A stretch of DNA of 64,000 bases from Acidovorax delafieldii (GTDB lineage: Bacteria > Pseudomonadota > Gammaproteobacteria > Burkholderiales > Burkholderiaceae_C), in the NCBI GenBank assembly GCA_002377855.1, contig DFQQ01000018.1, positions 220,949-284,948 of the forward strand. The letters are read 5' to 3'. A program made the position numbers and the translations under genes. The notes beneath the pieces were generated by a model, which was not told the origin of the DNA, did no database searches, and saw only the letters and a program-made list of their open reading frames with translations. Positions 7,942 through 17,221 of the stretch are shown piece by piece (the first letter of the stretch is position 1; the number at the start of each line of letters is the position of its first letter).

Positions 7942-9094
7942 CGCCCTCTCCGCTCTCATCGGGCAGCGGGTCGACCAGATCGACACGCCCGCGCTGGTCA
8001 TCGACCTGGACGCGATGGACCGCAACATCCAGCGCATGGCCGACTTTGCGCGCAAGCACCAGGTGCGCTGGCGGCCCCACGCCAAACTGCACAAAAGTGC
8101 CGAGCTGGCCTTGTTGATGCAACAGGCCGGTGCGCAGGGCGTGTGTGTGCAAAAGGTGTCGGAGGCCGAAGCCATGGCTGCGGGCGGCGTGCTGGACATC
8201 ACCATCACCAATCAGGTGATTGCCATGCCCAAGCTGCACCGCGCGGCGCGTCTGGCGGCAGCCCTTGCCAGCCGCGGTGGGCGCCTGGGCGTGGCGGTGG
8301 ACAACCCCGAGGGCATTGAGCGCCTGGCCGAAGCGATGGCCCTTTCGGGCAGTGACGCGGGCATGGATGTGCTGGTGGAAATCGATGTGGGCCAGGGCCG
8401 CTGCGGCGTACCCCCTGGCGAGGCCGCCGTGGCGCTGGCGTTGGCCGTGGCGCGCCACCCGCGGCTGCGTTTTGCCGGCCTGCAGGCCTACCATGGCCGC
8501 GCCCAGCACCTTGCCACCGCTGCCGAGCGGCGCGAAGCCATCGCGCAGGTGGTGCAACACGCAGCCCATACGCGCGACCTCATCCTTGCCGCAGGGCTGC
8601 CTGTTCCTCTGGTTACCGGTTCAGGCACCGGCACGCTGGTGAATGAAGCCGCCAGCGGCGTGTACGGAGAACTGCAGGCCGGCTCGTTCCTCTTCATGGA
8701 TGCCCACTACGCCCGCAACGAGCGCGACCCCGCCCAGCCCGCGTTCGAGCACGCCTTGTTCGTCAAGACGCAGGTGGTTTCGGTGCGCGACACCCATGCG
8801 GTCTGTGACGCAGGCCACAAGAGCCATGCGATTGATTCGGGCCTGCCCACGGTGGGCCAGCTGTCCGCCGGCCGGGCATTGCGCTACGCCAACGGGGGCG
8901 ATGAGCACGGCCTGCTGTACGCCGAGGGCGACAAGGCCCGCCTGCCCGCCCTGGGCCGCATGCTGTGGCTGATCCCCGGGCACTGCGATCCCACGGTGAA
9001 TTTGTACGACTTCATGATCGGGGTGCGTGGTGGTTTGGGGCTGGGAACGGTGGAGCGCATCATCAGGGTTGATGCCAGAGGCGCGCTGACCTGA
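7925..9094 (+). CDS. DSD1-family PLP-dependent enzyme (D-threonine aldolase / D-serine dehydratase-like)
   Basis: A 389-aa fold-type III PLP enzyme. The alanine-racemase-like N-domain carries the PLP lysine in RPHAKLHKSAELA; the C-domain carries the metal-binding PGHCDPTVNLYD segment typical of DSD1 and D-threonine aldolase. DTPALVIDLDAMDRN is the usual family start. It probably cleaves or dehydrates a D-beta-hydroxy amino acid, but aldolase and dehydratase members cannot be told apart by eye. The ATG lies inside the end of the phosphatase gene. Confidence 0.88.
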   Translation: MKTTPDALSALIGQRVDQIDTPALVIDLDAMDRNIQRMADFARKHQVRWRPHAKLHKSAELALLMQQAGAQGVCVQKVSEAEAMAAGGVLDITITNQVIAMPKLHRAARLAAALASRGGRLGVAVDNPEGIERLAEAMALSGSDAGMDVLVEIDVGQGRCGVPPGEAAVALALAVARHPRLRFAGLQAYHGRAQHLATAAERREAIAQVVQHAAHTRDLILAAGLPVPLVTGSGTGTLVNEAASGVYGELQAGSFLFMDAHYARNERDPAQPAFEHALFVKTQVVSVRDTHAVCDAGHKSHAIDSGLPTVGQLSAGRALRYANGGDEHGLLYAEGDKARLPALGRMLWLIPGHCDPTVNLYDFMIGVRGGLGLGTVERIIRVDARGALT

Positions 9095-9130
9095 TCAGGG
9101 AAACAATCGGCGGACATTTTGGTGTCCACC

Positions 9131-10930
9131 ATGAGCCCCAGCCAGATCATCGTCCTTGCCACACCCATCTTTCTCCTGCTCATCGCCATTGAACTGGCGG
9201 TCGGCTACAGGCGCCAGCGCAACACCTACCGGCTGGCCGATGCCATCACCAGCATCAGCCTGGGGGCTCTCAGCCAGACCAGCGCCGCATTCACGCAGCT
9301 GCTGCGCATCGGTATCTATACCGCGCTGTATGCGCACGTGGCCCTTTGGCGCAACGATGCGTTCTGGACGACCGTGCCGGGGTGGCTTCTGGCATTGCTG
9401 TTCTACGACTTTTGCTATTACTGGCTGCACCGCATGGGGCATGAATGTGCTGTGCTGTGGGCGGCCCATGCGGTGCACCACCAAAGCCAGGACTACAACC
9501 TGAGTACAGCCCTGCGCCAGACCAGCTCTGGCGCGCTGTTGGGGTGGGTCTTCTATGTACCGATGGCGCTGGCGGGTGTGCCGCCGCTGGTTTTTGCGGT
9601 GGTGGCGCTCATCGACCTGCTCTACCAGTTCTGGGTGCACACCGAACAGGTGGGCAAGCTCGGCTGGTTCGACCGCTGGTTCTGCAGCCCCAGCAACCAC
9701 CGAGTGCACCACGCGGTGAACGACGCCTACTTAGACAAAAACTACGGCGGCATCCTGATCGTGTGGGACCGGCTGTTCGGCACGTTCAAGGACGAGTACG
9801 CAAATGACCGGTGCGTGTACGGCACGCGCGGGCTGCTCAACAGCTGGGACCCGTTGTGGGCCAACGCCCAGGTGTACGCGGGGCTCGCGCGCGACAGCTG
9901 GCACACACGCAGCTGGGCCGACAAGATCAAGGTATGGCTCAAACCGCCGGGATGGCGGCCGTCCGATGTAGCCCAGCGGTTTCCCAAACCCTCCTTCAGC
10001 ATGGCGCAGATGCAGCAATACCACCCGAGCATGTCGCGCGCCCTGCAGTCGTTTGCGCTGGCGCAGTTTGCGGTGCTTCTGGCAGGGGTGGCGGCCTTCT
10101 TGTGGCAGGCCGATGCAGCGCCATTGGCGCACAACGCAGTGTGGTTCGGGGTGCTGCTGGTGAGCCAGTGGGCTCTGGGCGCGGTGATGCAGGGGCGCAT
10201 CGGCATGCTGATGGCGTTGATGCTGCAAAGCGCTGCACTGGCCACCGCCACCAGCGCACTGGGGCTCACGGAATGGCATTGGCTGTTCAAGCCGCTGACC
10301 ATGGTAATTGCTATTGGTTTGGTAGCTTCAGGCGCTTATTCTGCGGGCGCTATCGGTGTTTTTCACTCAAAAAACCAACTCCTCCTGGGGGCAGCGCTGG
10401 CGGGGTCGCTCGCGGGCGACGTGTTCCTCATGCTCCAGGATTTTTTCATTGAGGGCTTGGTGAGTTTTCTGGCGGCACATCTTTGCTACCTGGTGCTGTT
10501 CAAAAGGGGCCAACGGTGGTTTCCGTCCCGGCGCGCGCTGGCTGCGACCCTGGGCGTTGGCGTGGCCATGTACGCCTTCCTGTGGGCAGGCGGCTTGCCG
10601 CCTGCGCTGCGGGCGCCCGTCGCAGCCTATGTGCTGGTGATTGCGCTCATGGCGGCCCAAGCCACCGGCCGCGCGACAGTGCTGCGTGACGCATCCTCAA
10701 TTTTGGTGGCCATGGGAGCGGGGTTTTTCATGCTCAGCGACTCGCTGCTCGCCACCCACCGCTTCGTCACACCCTTGCCCTGCTCACAGGTGTGGGTGCT
10801 CGCCACCTATTACGCGGCGCAGGCACTGATCGTTGGCGGATGGGTCTGCAGCCGGAACTCGGCACCTGCCCCCGCAGCGCAGCACGCGCGCACGGCTGGA
10901 GGCGCTGCCAGCGCCGTGGTGCCTTCGTGA
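9131..10930 (+). CDS. Fusion: sterol desaturase/AGMO-like hydroxylase plus YhhN (TMEM86-like) domain
   Basis: A 599-aa polytopic membrane protein with two parts. Residues about 1-270 form a fatty-acid-hydroxylase/sterol-desaturase domain with three di-iron histidine boxes: HRMGH (100-104), HAVHH (113-117) and HRVHH (190-194), plus HTE at 170, as in alkylglycerol monooxygenase. Residues about 330-585 are hydrophobic and match the YhhN/TMEM86 family, seen in SLAGDVFLML, FLAAHLCYL and ATYYAAQALIVGG. Eukaryotic TMEM86 proteins are lysoplasmalogenases and AGMO cleaves alkylglycerols, so both halves suggest ether-lipid breakdown (inference). An interspersed repeat encodes residues about 393-411. 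An in-frame TTG 12 bases upstream is less likely. Confidence 0.82.
   Translation: MSPSQIIVLATPIFLLLIAIELAVGYRRQRNTYRLADAITSISLGALSQTSAAFTQLLRIGIYTALYAHVALWRNDAFWTTVPGWLLALLFYDFCYYWLHRMGHECAVLWAAHAVHHQSQDYNLSTALRQTSSGALLGWVFYVPMALAGVPPLVFAVVALIDLLYQFWVHTEQVGKLGWFDRWFCSPSNHRVHHAVNDAYLDKNYGGILIVWDRLFGTFKDEYANDRCVYGTRGLLNSWDPLWANAQVYAGLARDSWHTRSWADKIKVWLKPPGWRPSDVAQRFPKPSFSMAQMQQYHPSMSRALQSFALAQFAVLLAGVAAFLWQADAAPLAHNAVWFGVLLVSQWALGAVMQGRIGMLMALMLQSAALATATSALGLTEWHWLFKPLTMVIAIGLVASGAYSAGAIGVFHSKNQLLLGAALAGSLAGDVFLMLQDFFIEGLVSFLAAHLCYLVLFKRGQRWFPSRRALAATLGVGVAMYAFLWAGGLPPALRAPVAAYVLVIALMAAQATGRATVLRDASSILVAMGAGFFMLSDSLLATHRFVTPLPCSQVWVLATYYAAQALIVGGWVCSRNSAPAPAAQHARTAGGAASAVVPS
10307..10363 (+). 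repeat. Interspersed palindromic repeat, copy 4 (inside the desaturase-YhhN gene)
   Basis: Reads ATTGCTATTGGTTTGG, TAGCTTCAGGCGCTTATT, CTGCGGGCGC and a T-run, fitting the repeat pattern. Translated as IAIGLVASGAYSAGAIGVF near the start of the YhhN core. It is read in the same frame as the copies in the folM-like and srkA genes. Confidence 0.6.
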
Positions 10931-10965
10931 TCGGTCCTTCGGCGCACCCAGCAGTTTCTTGAAAC

Positions 10966-11023
10966 AAAACCGGCTCAAGCGCTCTCTATTCAAGCGTTAA
11001 TAGCTATCAAATTAATAGCAAAA
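10966..11023 (-). repeat. Interspersed palindromic repeat, copy 5 (intergenic)
   Basis: On the minus strand: TTTTGCTATTAATTTGATAG, CTATTAACGCTTGAAT, AGAGAGCGCTTGAGCCGG and TTTT. A complete copy, lying between the convergent desaturase-YhhN gene and the ABC ATPase gene and ending 13 bases from the latter's stop codon. Confidence 0.8.
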
Positions 11024-11035
11024 GTTACCTGTCTT

Positions 11036-11752
11036 TTATCCTGTGGCCGCGGGCTTATCACGCACGGCCATGGTCTCGTCGCGGGCAATGCGGCCATCGA
11101 CCAGCTCCACCAGCCGGTCGCAGCGCGCGGCCAGACGGGGGTCGTGCGTAACCACCACAAAGCTCGTGCCCCGCTCGGCATGGATGCGGCGCAGCAGGGC
11201 AAACACTTCAGCGGACGAAGCGGTGTCGAGGTTGCCCGTGGGCTCATCGGCCAGCACCAGCGGGGGGTTCATCACCAGCGCGCGCGCAATGGCGACGCGC
11301 TGCTGCATGCCCCCTGACAGCTCTGCCGGGCGCTTGTGCATGGCCTGGGCCAGGCCCACGGCGTCCAGCAGGCTGCATGCATGCCCCAGGTAGGCGGGGC
11401 TCACGCGGCCTTCGGCCATGAGGGCTGGCAGCGTGACGTTCTCCAGCGCCGAAAACGCAGGCAGCAGGTGGTGGAACTGGAAGACGAACCCCAGCGTCCG
11501 GCGCCGGCGCAAGGTCAGGGCCGCATCATCGAGGCCCTGCACTTCTTCGTCGCCCAGCCGGTAGCTCCCCGACGTCATGCGTTCGAGCAGGCCAAGGATG
11601 TTGAGCAGCGTGCTCTTGCCCGATCCCGACGGGCCCATCAAGGCAATGAACTCGCCGCGGCCCACGCGCAGGTCGATGCCGTGCAGCACCTCCGCCTCGC
11701 TCGGGCGGCCGAGGTTGTAGCTCTTGCGCACGTCGCGCAGCTCGATCAGCAT
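11036..11752 (-). CDS. ABC transporter ATP-binding protein (MacB/LolD family)
   Basis: A 238-aa ABC ATPase with Walker A GPSGSGKST, signature LSGGMQQRVAIARAL and Walker B LVLADEPTGNLDT. This DEPTGNLD form is typical of the LolD/MacB/FtsE group that drives type VII permeases. The permease and periplasmic adaptor genes lie just upstream on the same strand, so it most likely powers a MacAB-like mechanotransmission system. A Shine-Dalgarno AAGGGGAA precedes the ATG. The 176-base gap to the permease gene is unusual for such an operon and shows no gene. Confidence 0.92.
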   Translation of the reverse strand: MLIELRDVRKSYNLGRPSEAEVLHGIDLRVGRGEFIALMGPSGSGKSTLLNILGLLERMTSGSYRLGDEEVQGLDDAALTLRRRRTLGFVFQFHHLLPAFSALENVTLPALMAEGRVSPAYLGHACSLLDAVGLAQAMHKRPAELSGGMQQRVAIARALVMNPPLVLADEPTGNLDTASSAEVFALLRRIHAERGTSFVVVTHDPRLAARCDRLVELVDGRIARDETMAVRDKPAATG

Positions 11753-11928
11753 TTTTCCCCTTCATTGCGCTGCGTAACAGTCGTGGCGCAAGAAACCGGC
11801 GCAGCCAAGGCAAGCGCCGCCCGCGCAAGGGGTGCCCTGCCGCACCGGTGGCGCCCTCGTGCCCGCAACGCGCAGCGCTGCGAAAGCGGGGAGAAGCGGC
11901 GCAGCCGTTCAGCGGGGTATCTCATCAG

Positions 11929-13167
11929 TCACATGCGGATGGCTTGCGCGGGATCCAGTGCGGCCGCGCGTCGCGCCGGCGCCACCGCAGCCAGCACGCC
12001 GCAGGCGGACGCGATGAGCGCCACCTGCAGCGCCATGGCGGGCGGCAGCGATATCGAAAACAGCGGCAGGCCGTCCGAGCCGCGCACGAAGTGGGTGAAC
12101 ACCCAGATCAGCGCCACCGCCAGCAAGAGCCCCAGCACCGAACCCAGTGCCCCTACCACCGCACCCTGCACCAGGAACACCCGCAGCACCTGCCCGCGGG
12201 TGGCACCCATCGCCCGCAGGATGCCGATCTCGCGGCCCTTTTGCACCACCGACACCACCAGCACACTGGCCATGCCCAGCACCACCACCGCCAGCACCAC
12301 GCCGCGGATGATGGCCGTGCTGATGGACTGCGCGTTGAGCGCCGACACCAGCTGGGCATTGCTCTCTTGCCAGCTTTCGATTCTGTAGGGGAAGCGTGTC
12401 TGCAGCTCGCGCGCCAGACCCTGCGCCACCCACACGTCGTTCAAGGTCAGGTCCAGCTGGCTGGCGCCGCCGGGCAGTGCCAGCAGGCTTTGCGCAGCAC
12501 GCAGCGGCACGATCACGGTGCGCCGGTTCAGGTCCTTCACGCCCAGGTCCACCAGCGCCGTGACGCGCACCGAATCGCTCACGGTACCGCTGGCGCTGCC
12601 CGTCTGCACCGTGAGGAGGTCGCCCACGCGCACGCCGAGATCTGCCGCCAGCTCCCGCCCTACGATGGCCTCGCCCGGCGCCAGACGGGCGCTGCCGCTA
12701 ACCACCTTGGCGCGCAACCCGACCACACGGTCGTAGCGGTCCAGCTCCACGCCCATCAGCGCAATGGCTTGCGAGGCTTCGCCGCGCAGCGCCAGGCCCG
12801 CGCCAGACACCATGGGCGAGACACCCGCTACCGCGGGCAGGCCCTCCAGTAGCGGCACCAGTGCCTGCCAGTTGGCGACGGAGCGCAAACGTTGCGCGCG
12901 CGGCTGGGTTTCGCTGAGCACGGCGACGCCCGGCACCGGCAATGCCGCTGGCGTGACGAGGTCGTCGGGCGCCCGCAGGGTGATGTGCGCCTGCGCGCCC
13001 AAGGTTTTGTTCAGGGTGTTGGCCTGCAGGCCGCTGATGAGCGCCGAAATGTAGGCAATGACGGCCACGCCCGCCGCCACGCCCACGATGATGAGCACGG
13101 TCTGCATGCGCCCCTCGCGCAGAAACCGCAGCGCCACGCGGAACTCAAAGCCGGGCCAGATCAACAT
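11929..13167 (-). CDS. ABC transporter permease (MacB/FtsX-like type VII family)
   Basis: A 412-aa inner-membrane permease: one N-terminal helix (about residues 20-45), a large periplasmic MacB_PCD-like domain (about 50-270) and a C-terminal FtsX domain with three helices, containing the typical GREIGILRAMGATRGQV segment and ending PARRAAALDPAQAIRM. Its start lies 10 bases after the adaptor stop codon. With the adaptor and the ATPase it would form a MacAB-like tripartite exporter or envelope lipid/lipoprotein mover; the cargo is not evident. Confidence 0.9.
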   Translation of the reverse strand: MLIWPGFEFRVALRFLREGRMQTVLIIVGVAAGVAVIAYISALISGLQANTLNKTLGAQAHITLRAPDDLVTPAALPVPGVAVLSETQPRAQRLRSVANWQALVPLLEGLPAVAGVSPMVSGAGLALRGEASQAIALMGVELDRYDRVVGLRAKVVSGSARLAPGEAIVGRELAADLGVRVGDLLTVQTGSASGTVSDSVRVTALVDLGVKDLNRRTVIVPLRAAQSLLALPGGASQLDLTLNDVWVAQGLARELQTRFPYRIESWQESNAQLVSALNAQSISTAIIRGVVLAVVVLGMASVLVVSVVQKGREIGILRAMGATRGQVLRVFLVQGAVVGALGSVLGLLLAVALIWVFTHFVRGSDGLPLFSISLPPAMALQVALIASACGVLAAVAPARRAAALDPAQAIRM

Positions 13168-13177
13168 GGCAGCGCGC

Positions 13178-14473
13178 TCAGCGGCCCATTCCGTTGCTCA
13201 TCGCAGAGCCGATGTCAGCACCCTGCGCCTTGCCCGAAGCGCCCTGCGCGGCCGGGCCGGTCGTCCATTCCAGAGTGCGTGCCCGCACGCGGTCTCCCGC
13301 CTGCAGGTCAGCACCGCCGCGCAGCACCGTGTCGCCTTCTTTGAGGCCATCGAGTACCTCGACCGCATCGAGCGTGCGCAGGCCCAGCCGCACGGCGCGC
13401 GCCAGGGCACGGCCGTCCTGCAGCAGCAGCACGCTGGAAGCGTCATCCACCAAGCTACCGCGCAAAGCCGCCTGGGGGAGGACGAGCGCCTTCTCGCGCC
13501 GGGCAGTTTCCACCTCTACCGACAAGGTCATGTCCTCGCGCAGGAAGGCAGGCGCCTGCTGCCCGAGCGCAAATTTCACTTCGATGGCGCCGCGCTGGGC
13601 ATCTACCGCCGGTGCGATGGACAGCACGCGCGCCGCAAAGCGCTGGCCCGCAAACGCATCGGCCACCACCGTTGCCTGCTGGCCCGGCTGCAACTGGTCC
13701 AGGAAGCGCTCGTCCACCGGCGCCACCAGTTGGGTCGGCCCGGCCAACGCCACGCTGAGCAGGGACTTGCCAGGCTGCACGATCTGGCCGGGCTCGACCT
13801 GGCGCACCAGCACGCGGGCATCGGCCGGTGCCCGCACATCGGCCTGCGCCAGCCGCTCGCGCGCGACCCGCGTGGCAGCCTGGGCCAGTGCGAGCTGCGC
13901 CCGCGCCTGCGCCACATCGGTGCCAGCGTCGGCATTGGCCTCGATCTGCGCCTGCGCACTTTGCTGCTGGGCCCGCGCCACGTCTACCAAGCGCCGGGCA
14001 TCGTCGAGCTGCGCCGGGCTGTAGAAGCCTTCTGCAACGAGTTTCTGCGCCCGCGCCAGGCTGGCATTGGCCGCCACCAGCGTAGCGTCGGCCTGCGCGC
14101 GAGCCGCCTGCGCAGCGCTGCGGCCACTGCTGCGCAGGCCCGCCAGACGCGCCTGCGCCTGCTGCTCCGAAGCCACTGCCTGCGCCAGGGCGGCGCGCAG
14201 CTCATCGGCTTCCAACTCGATCAGCACATCGCCTTGGCGTACCTGCGCGCCTTCAGCCACAAGCACTTGCGCCACCCGCCCAGTGATGGTGCTGCCCACG
14301 TCCACGCGCGACAGCGTGGCCACGCGCGCGGAAAACTGCAGGGTGCGCACCAGCGGCGCGGACTGCACCACGAGCGCATCCACCTGCGGCCCGCGCAGCG
14401 CCATCGCCCCGATGGCAGCAGCGCCGGCCAGCAAGGCAGCGCTCAGTGCAAGGGCCATCCGGAGCGTATTCAT
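13178..14473 (-). CDS. Periplasmic adaptor (HlyD/MacA-type membrane fusion protein)
   Basis: A 431-aa membrane fusion protein. It starts with an N-terminal membrane anchor (residues about 5-25), then half of the lipoyl domain (STITGRVAQVLVAEGAQVRQGDVL), a long Ala/Gln-rich coiled-coil hairpin (about 80-190), the second lipoyl half (DVRAPADARVLVRQVEPGQIV) and a beta-barrel domain. It is the first gene of the adaptor-permease-ATPase operon and should link the inner-membrane permease to an outer-membrane channel. No TolC-like gene lies nearby. The last residues are Gly/Ala/Met-rich and not conserved. Confidence 0.9.
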   Translation of the reverse strand: MNTLRMALALSAALLAGAAAIGAMALRGPQVDALVVQSAPLVRTLQFSARVATLSRVDVGSTITGRVAQVLVAEGAQVRQGDVLIELEADELRAALAQAVASEQQAQARLAGLRSSGRSAAQAARAQADATLVAANASLARAQKLVAEGFYSPAQLDDARRLVDVARAQQQSAQAQIEANADAGTDVAQARAQLALAQAATRVARERLAQADVRAPADARVLVRQVEPGQIVQPGKSLLSVALAGPTQLVAPVDERFLDQLQPGQQATVVADAFAGQRFAARVLSIAPAVDAQRGAIEVKFALGQQAPAFLREDMTLSVEVETARREKALVLPQAALRGSLVDDASSVLLLQDGRALARAVRLGLRTLDAVEVLDGLKEGDTVLRGGADLQAGDRVRARTLEWTTGPAAQGASGKAQGADIGSAMSNGMGR

Positions 14474-14535
14474 CGCACCGTCTCGAAATTAGCGAATGCG
14501 ATGAATGTCAGGGGAGCCATCAGCAGCGAAGGGAG

Positions 14536-15594
14536 CTATTCAGAAAAGAGCCCACCGGCCGCCTGCGGAGGCGCCACCCCCAGGTGCCGATAGGCCGCCA
14601 GCGTGGCAATGCGCCCGCGCGGTGTGCGCTGCAAAAAGCCCTGCTGGATCAGGTAGGGCTCGATCACGTCTTCGATGGTGCCAGCCTCCTCGCCAATGCT
14701 GGCGGCAATGTTGTCCAGCCCGACCGGGCCCCCATCAAAGCGGTGGATGACAGCTTCGAGCAGCTTGCGGTCCATGACGTCAAAGCCCTGCGGATCCACG
14801 TCGAGCATGGCCAGGGCCTTGTCGGCGATGGATTTGGTGATGCGCCCGTCGCCCTTGACCTCGGCGTAATCGCGCACCCGGCGCAGCAGGCGGTTGGCAA
14901 TGCGCGGCGTGCCGCGCGAGCGGCGGGCGATCTCAAAGCCGCCTTCGTCATCCATGGGCGCATTGAGCAGCCCGGCGCTGCGCTTGACGATGCGCGCCAG
15001 TTCTTCGGCGGTGTAGAACTCCAGCCGCGCCACGATGCCAAAGCGGTCGCGCAACGGGTTGGTGAGCATTCCGGCCCGGGTGGTGGCGCCCACCAACGTG
15101 AAGGGCTGCAGGTCGAGCTTGATGCTGCGCGCCGCCGGCCCTTCGCCGATCATGATGTCGATCTGGTAGTCCTCCAGCGCGGGGTAGAGGATTTCCTCGA
15201 CCACGGGCGACAGGCGGTGGATCTCGTCAATGAAGAGAACGTCGTTCTTCTCCAGGTTGGTGAGCAACGCCGCCAGGTCCTTAGGCTTTTCCAACACGGG
15301 TCCGCTGGTCTGGCGCAGGTTCACGCCCAGCTCGGCCGCGATGATGTGGCTGAGCGTCGTCTTGCCCAGCCCGGGCGGGCCGAACAAGAGCACGTGGTCC
15401 AGCGCCTCTTCTCGTTTGCGGGCAGCACCGATGAAGATCTCCAGCTGCTCGCGCGCCTTGGCTTGGCCCACGTACTCCTGCAACAACTTGGGGCGAAGCG
15501 CCCGCTCCAGCGCCTCTTCGTGGGGAGACGCTGGGGCGGCGGAAACCACCCGTTTGGCCGGAGGCGGGGCAAAGTCGTCGGTTTGAATAGTCAT
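14536..15594 (-). CDS. ruvB: Holliday junction branch migration helicase RuvB
   Basis: A 352-aa AAA+ motor that drives branch migration with RuvA during recombinational repair. Walker A GPPGLGKTT, Walker B FIDEIHRL, sensor 1 GATTRAG and the arginine finger region LRDRFG are all visible, followed by the winged-helix DNA-binding domain containing GLDNIAASIGEE and GFLQRTPRGR. Length matches the family. It follows ruvA by 12 bases on the same strand; ruvC is not in the window. Confidence 0.97.
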   Translation of the reverse strand: MTIQTDDFAPPPAKRVVSAAPASPHEEALERALRPKLLQEYVGQAKAREQLEIFIGAARKREEALDHVLLFGPPGLGKTTLSHIIAAELGVNLRQTSGPVLEKPKDLAALLTNLEKNDVLFIDEIHRLSPVVEEILYPALEDYQIDIMIGEGPAARSIKLDLQPFTLVGATTRAGMLTNPLRDRFGIVARLEFYTAEELARIVKRSAGLLNAPMDDEGGFEIARRSRGTPRIANRLLRRVRDYAEVKGDGRITKSIADKALAMLDVDPQGFDVMDRKLLEAVIHRFDGGPVGLDNIAASIGEEAGTIEDVIEPYLIQQGFLQRTPRGRIATLAAYRHLGVAPPQAAGGLFSE

Positions 15595-15606
15595 CCTATG
15601 GCCATC

Positions 15607-16179
15607 TTATTTCCCAAGTTGCCTGAGCGCCAGCTTGATGCCCTCGCTCACCCCCACTTCGGCGGGCAGCGCCTTCAGGGCCGCGGCGGCTTCCTTGTCG
15701 TTGTAGCCCAGAGCCAACAGGGCCTGGAGAATGTCGGCCTGGGCGTCATTGGCAGCGTGGGCAGGAACACCGATGTCCGCGCCCAGCTTGCCTTTGAGTT
15801 CCAGCAGCAGGCGTTCGGCTGTCTTCTTGCCAATGCCCGGCACTTTGACCAGACGGCCTGCCTCCTGCAGCGTGATGGCCTGGGCCAAGTCGGCCACGCC
15901 CATGCCGGAGAGGACCGATAACGCCGTGCGCGGGCCCACGCCTGATATCTTGATCAGTTCACGAAAAGCCTGCCGCTCTTGCGCGGTGGCAAAGCCGTAG
16001 AGCAATTGCGCATCTTCACGCACAATGAAGTGGGTGAGCAGGCTCACCCGCTCGCCCAGCGCCGGCAGGTTGTAGAACGTGCTCATGGGCACGCTCACCT
16101 CGTAGCCCACGCCGTGGCAGTCCAGCAGTACCTCGGGGGGGTTCTTCTCCAGCAGGGTGCCGGTCAATTTGCCTATCAT
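15607..16179 (-). CDS. ruvA: Holliday junction DNA-binding protein RuvA
   Basis: A 190-aa protein that binds four-way DNA junctions as a tetramer and loads RuvB. It begins MIGKLTGTLLEKNPPEVLLD, the usual RuvA N-terminal OB fold, continues with helix-hairpin-helix motifs (SGVGPRTALSVLSGM and PGIGKKTAERLLLELK) and ends with the RuvB-binding domain III. The start was chosen by family similarity; 14 codons upstream are open but not RuvA-like. It is divergent from the phoH-like gene, with 85 bases between start codons. Confidence 0.96.
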   Translation of the reverse strand: MIGKLTGTLLEKNPPEVLLDCHGVGYEVSVPMSTFYNLPALGERVSLLTHFIVREDAQLLYGFATAQERQAFRELIKISGVGPRTALSVLSGMGVADLAQAITLQEAGRLVKVPGIGKKTAERLLLELKGKLGADIGVPAHAANDAQADILQALLALGYNDKEAAAALKALPAEVGVSEGIKLALRQLGK

Positions 16180-16264
16180 TGGTGTCCTTTGGGCCGCTGC
16201 ATTGATGGGCAGGCGGCGCACTCATTTTTGCCGTCATTGGCTTTTGCCGACTGGAATTATCAGC

Positions 16265-17215
16265 GTGATCCTGCGCCACACCTTCACCCCGCACAACAAC
16301 ACCCGACTCACCCACCTGTGTGGTCCGGCGGACGCGCACCTGCGCACCATTGAGGTGGCTCTCTCGGTGAGCATTGCCCATCGCCACGAGCAGTTCAAGG
16401 TGGACGGCCCCAAAGCCAAGGCCACGCAGGCGATGGAACTCTTGCAGGCGTTGTACGAGATCGCCGAGCGGCCCATCCCGGAAGACCATTTGCAGCTCAT
16501 GCTGGCGGGAGACAGCGAATTGCTCGACGCGCCCGAAGACGCCATCGTGCTCAATACCCGCCGGGCCGACCTGCGTGGTCGCACCCCCACGCAAAGCCTG
16601 TACCTGCAGAACATAGCCACGCACGACATCACGTTCGGCATTGGCCCCGCCGGCACGGGCAAGACCTACTTGGCAGTGGCCAGCGCGGTGGACGCCCTCG
16701 AGCGCAGCGCCGTGCAGCGCATCGTGCTGACCCGCCCTGCCGTGGAAGCCGGGGAGCGCCTGGGCTTTCTGCCGGGCGACCTGGCACAGAAGGTGGACCC
16801 TTACCTGCGCCCGCTGTATGACGCGTTGTACGAACTGATGGGCCATGACAAGGTGCAAAAGGCGTTTGAGCGCAATGCCATCGAAATCGCGCCGCTGGCC
16901 TTCATGCGCGGGCGCACGTTGAACAACGCATTTGTCATTCTGGACGAGGCGCAGAACACCACGCCAGAGCAAATGAAGATGTTTCTGACCCGTATTGGCT
17001 TTGGGTCCCGCGCGGTGGTCACAGGCGATGTGAGCCAGATCGACCTGCCCAAGGGGTCCATGAGTGGCCTCATTGATGCGGAGCGGGTGCTCAAGCGCGT
17101 CAAGGGCATTGCCATCACCCGCTTCACCAGTGCCGACGTGGTGCGCCATCCGCTCGTCGCCCGCATTGTGGATGCCTACGATGCGCCCCGCCGCGCCCCG
17201 GCAGCGCGCAGCTGA
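16265..17215 (+). CDS. PhoH family ATPase (YbeZ type)
   Basis: A 316-aa PhoH-like P-loop protein, the type encoded next to ybeY. It has an N-terminal KH-like region, Walker A GPAGTGKTYLAVA, FVILDEAQNTTPEQMKMFLTR (Walker B) and GDVSQIDLP. PhoH/YbeZ is linked to ribosome and rRNA metabolism with YbeY, though its exact activity is unsettled. The start is a GTG giving (M)ILRHTFTPHNNTRL, which matches the usual N-terminus; open codons upstream overlap ruvA. ybeY follows after a 60-base gap filled by an interspersed repeat. Confidence 0.93.
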   Translation: MILRHTFTPHNNTRLTHLCGPADAHLRTIEVALSVSIAHRHEQFKVDGPKAKATQAMELLQALYEIAERPIPEDHLQLMLAGDSELLDAPEDAIVLNTRRADLRGRTPTQSLYLQNIATHDITFGIGPAGTGKTYLAVASAVDALERSAVQRIVLTRPAVEAGERLGFLPGDLAQKVDPYLRPLYDALYELMGHDKVQKAFERNAIEIAPLAFMRGRTLNNAFVILDEAQNTTPEQMKMFLTRIGFGSRAVVTGDVSQIDLPKGSMSGLIDAERVLKRVKGIAITRFTSADVVRHPLVARIVDAYDAPRRAPAARS

Positions 17216-17221
17216 ACGCAC

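Noticed and set aside
11753..11928. A missing gene between the ABC permease and ATPase
   Set aside because: The gap has no credible coding frame; it ends with the ATPase Shine-Dalgarno sequence and looks like plain spacer.
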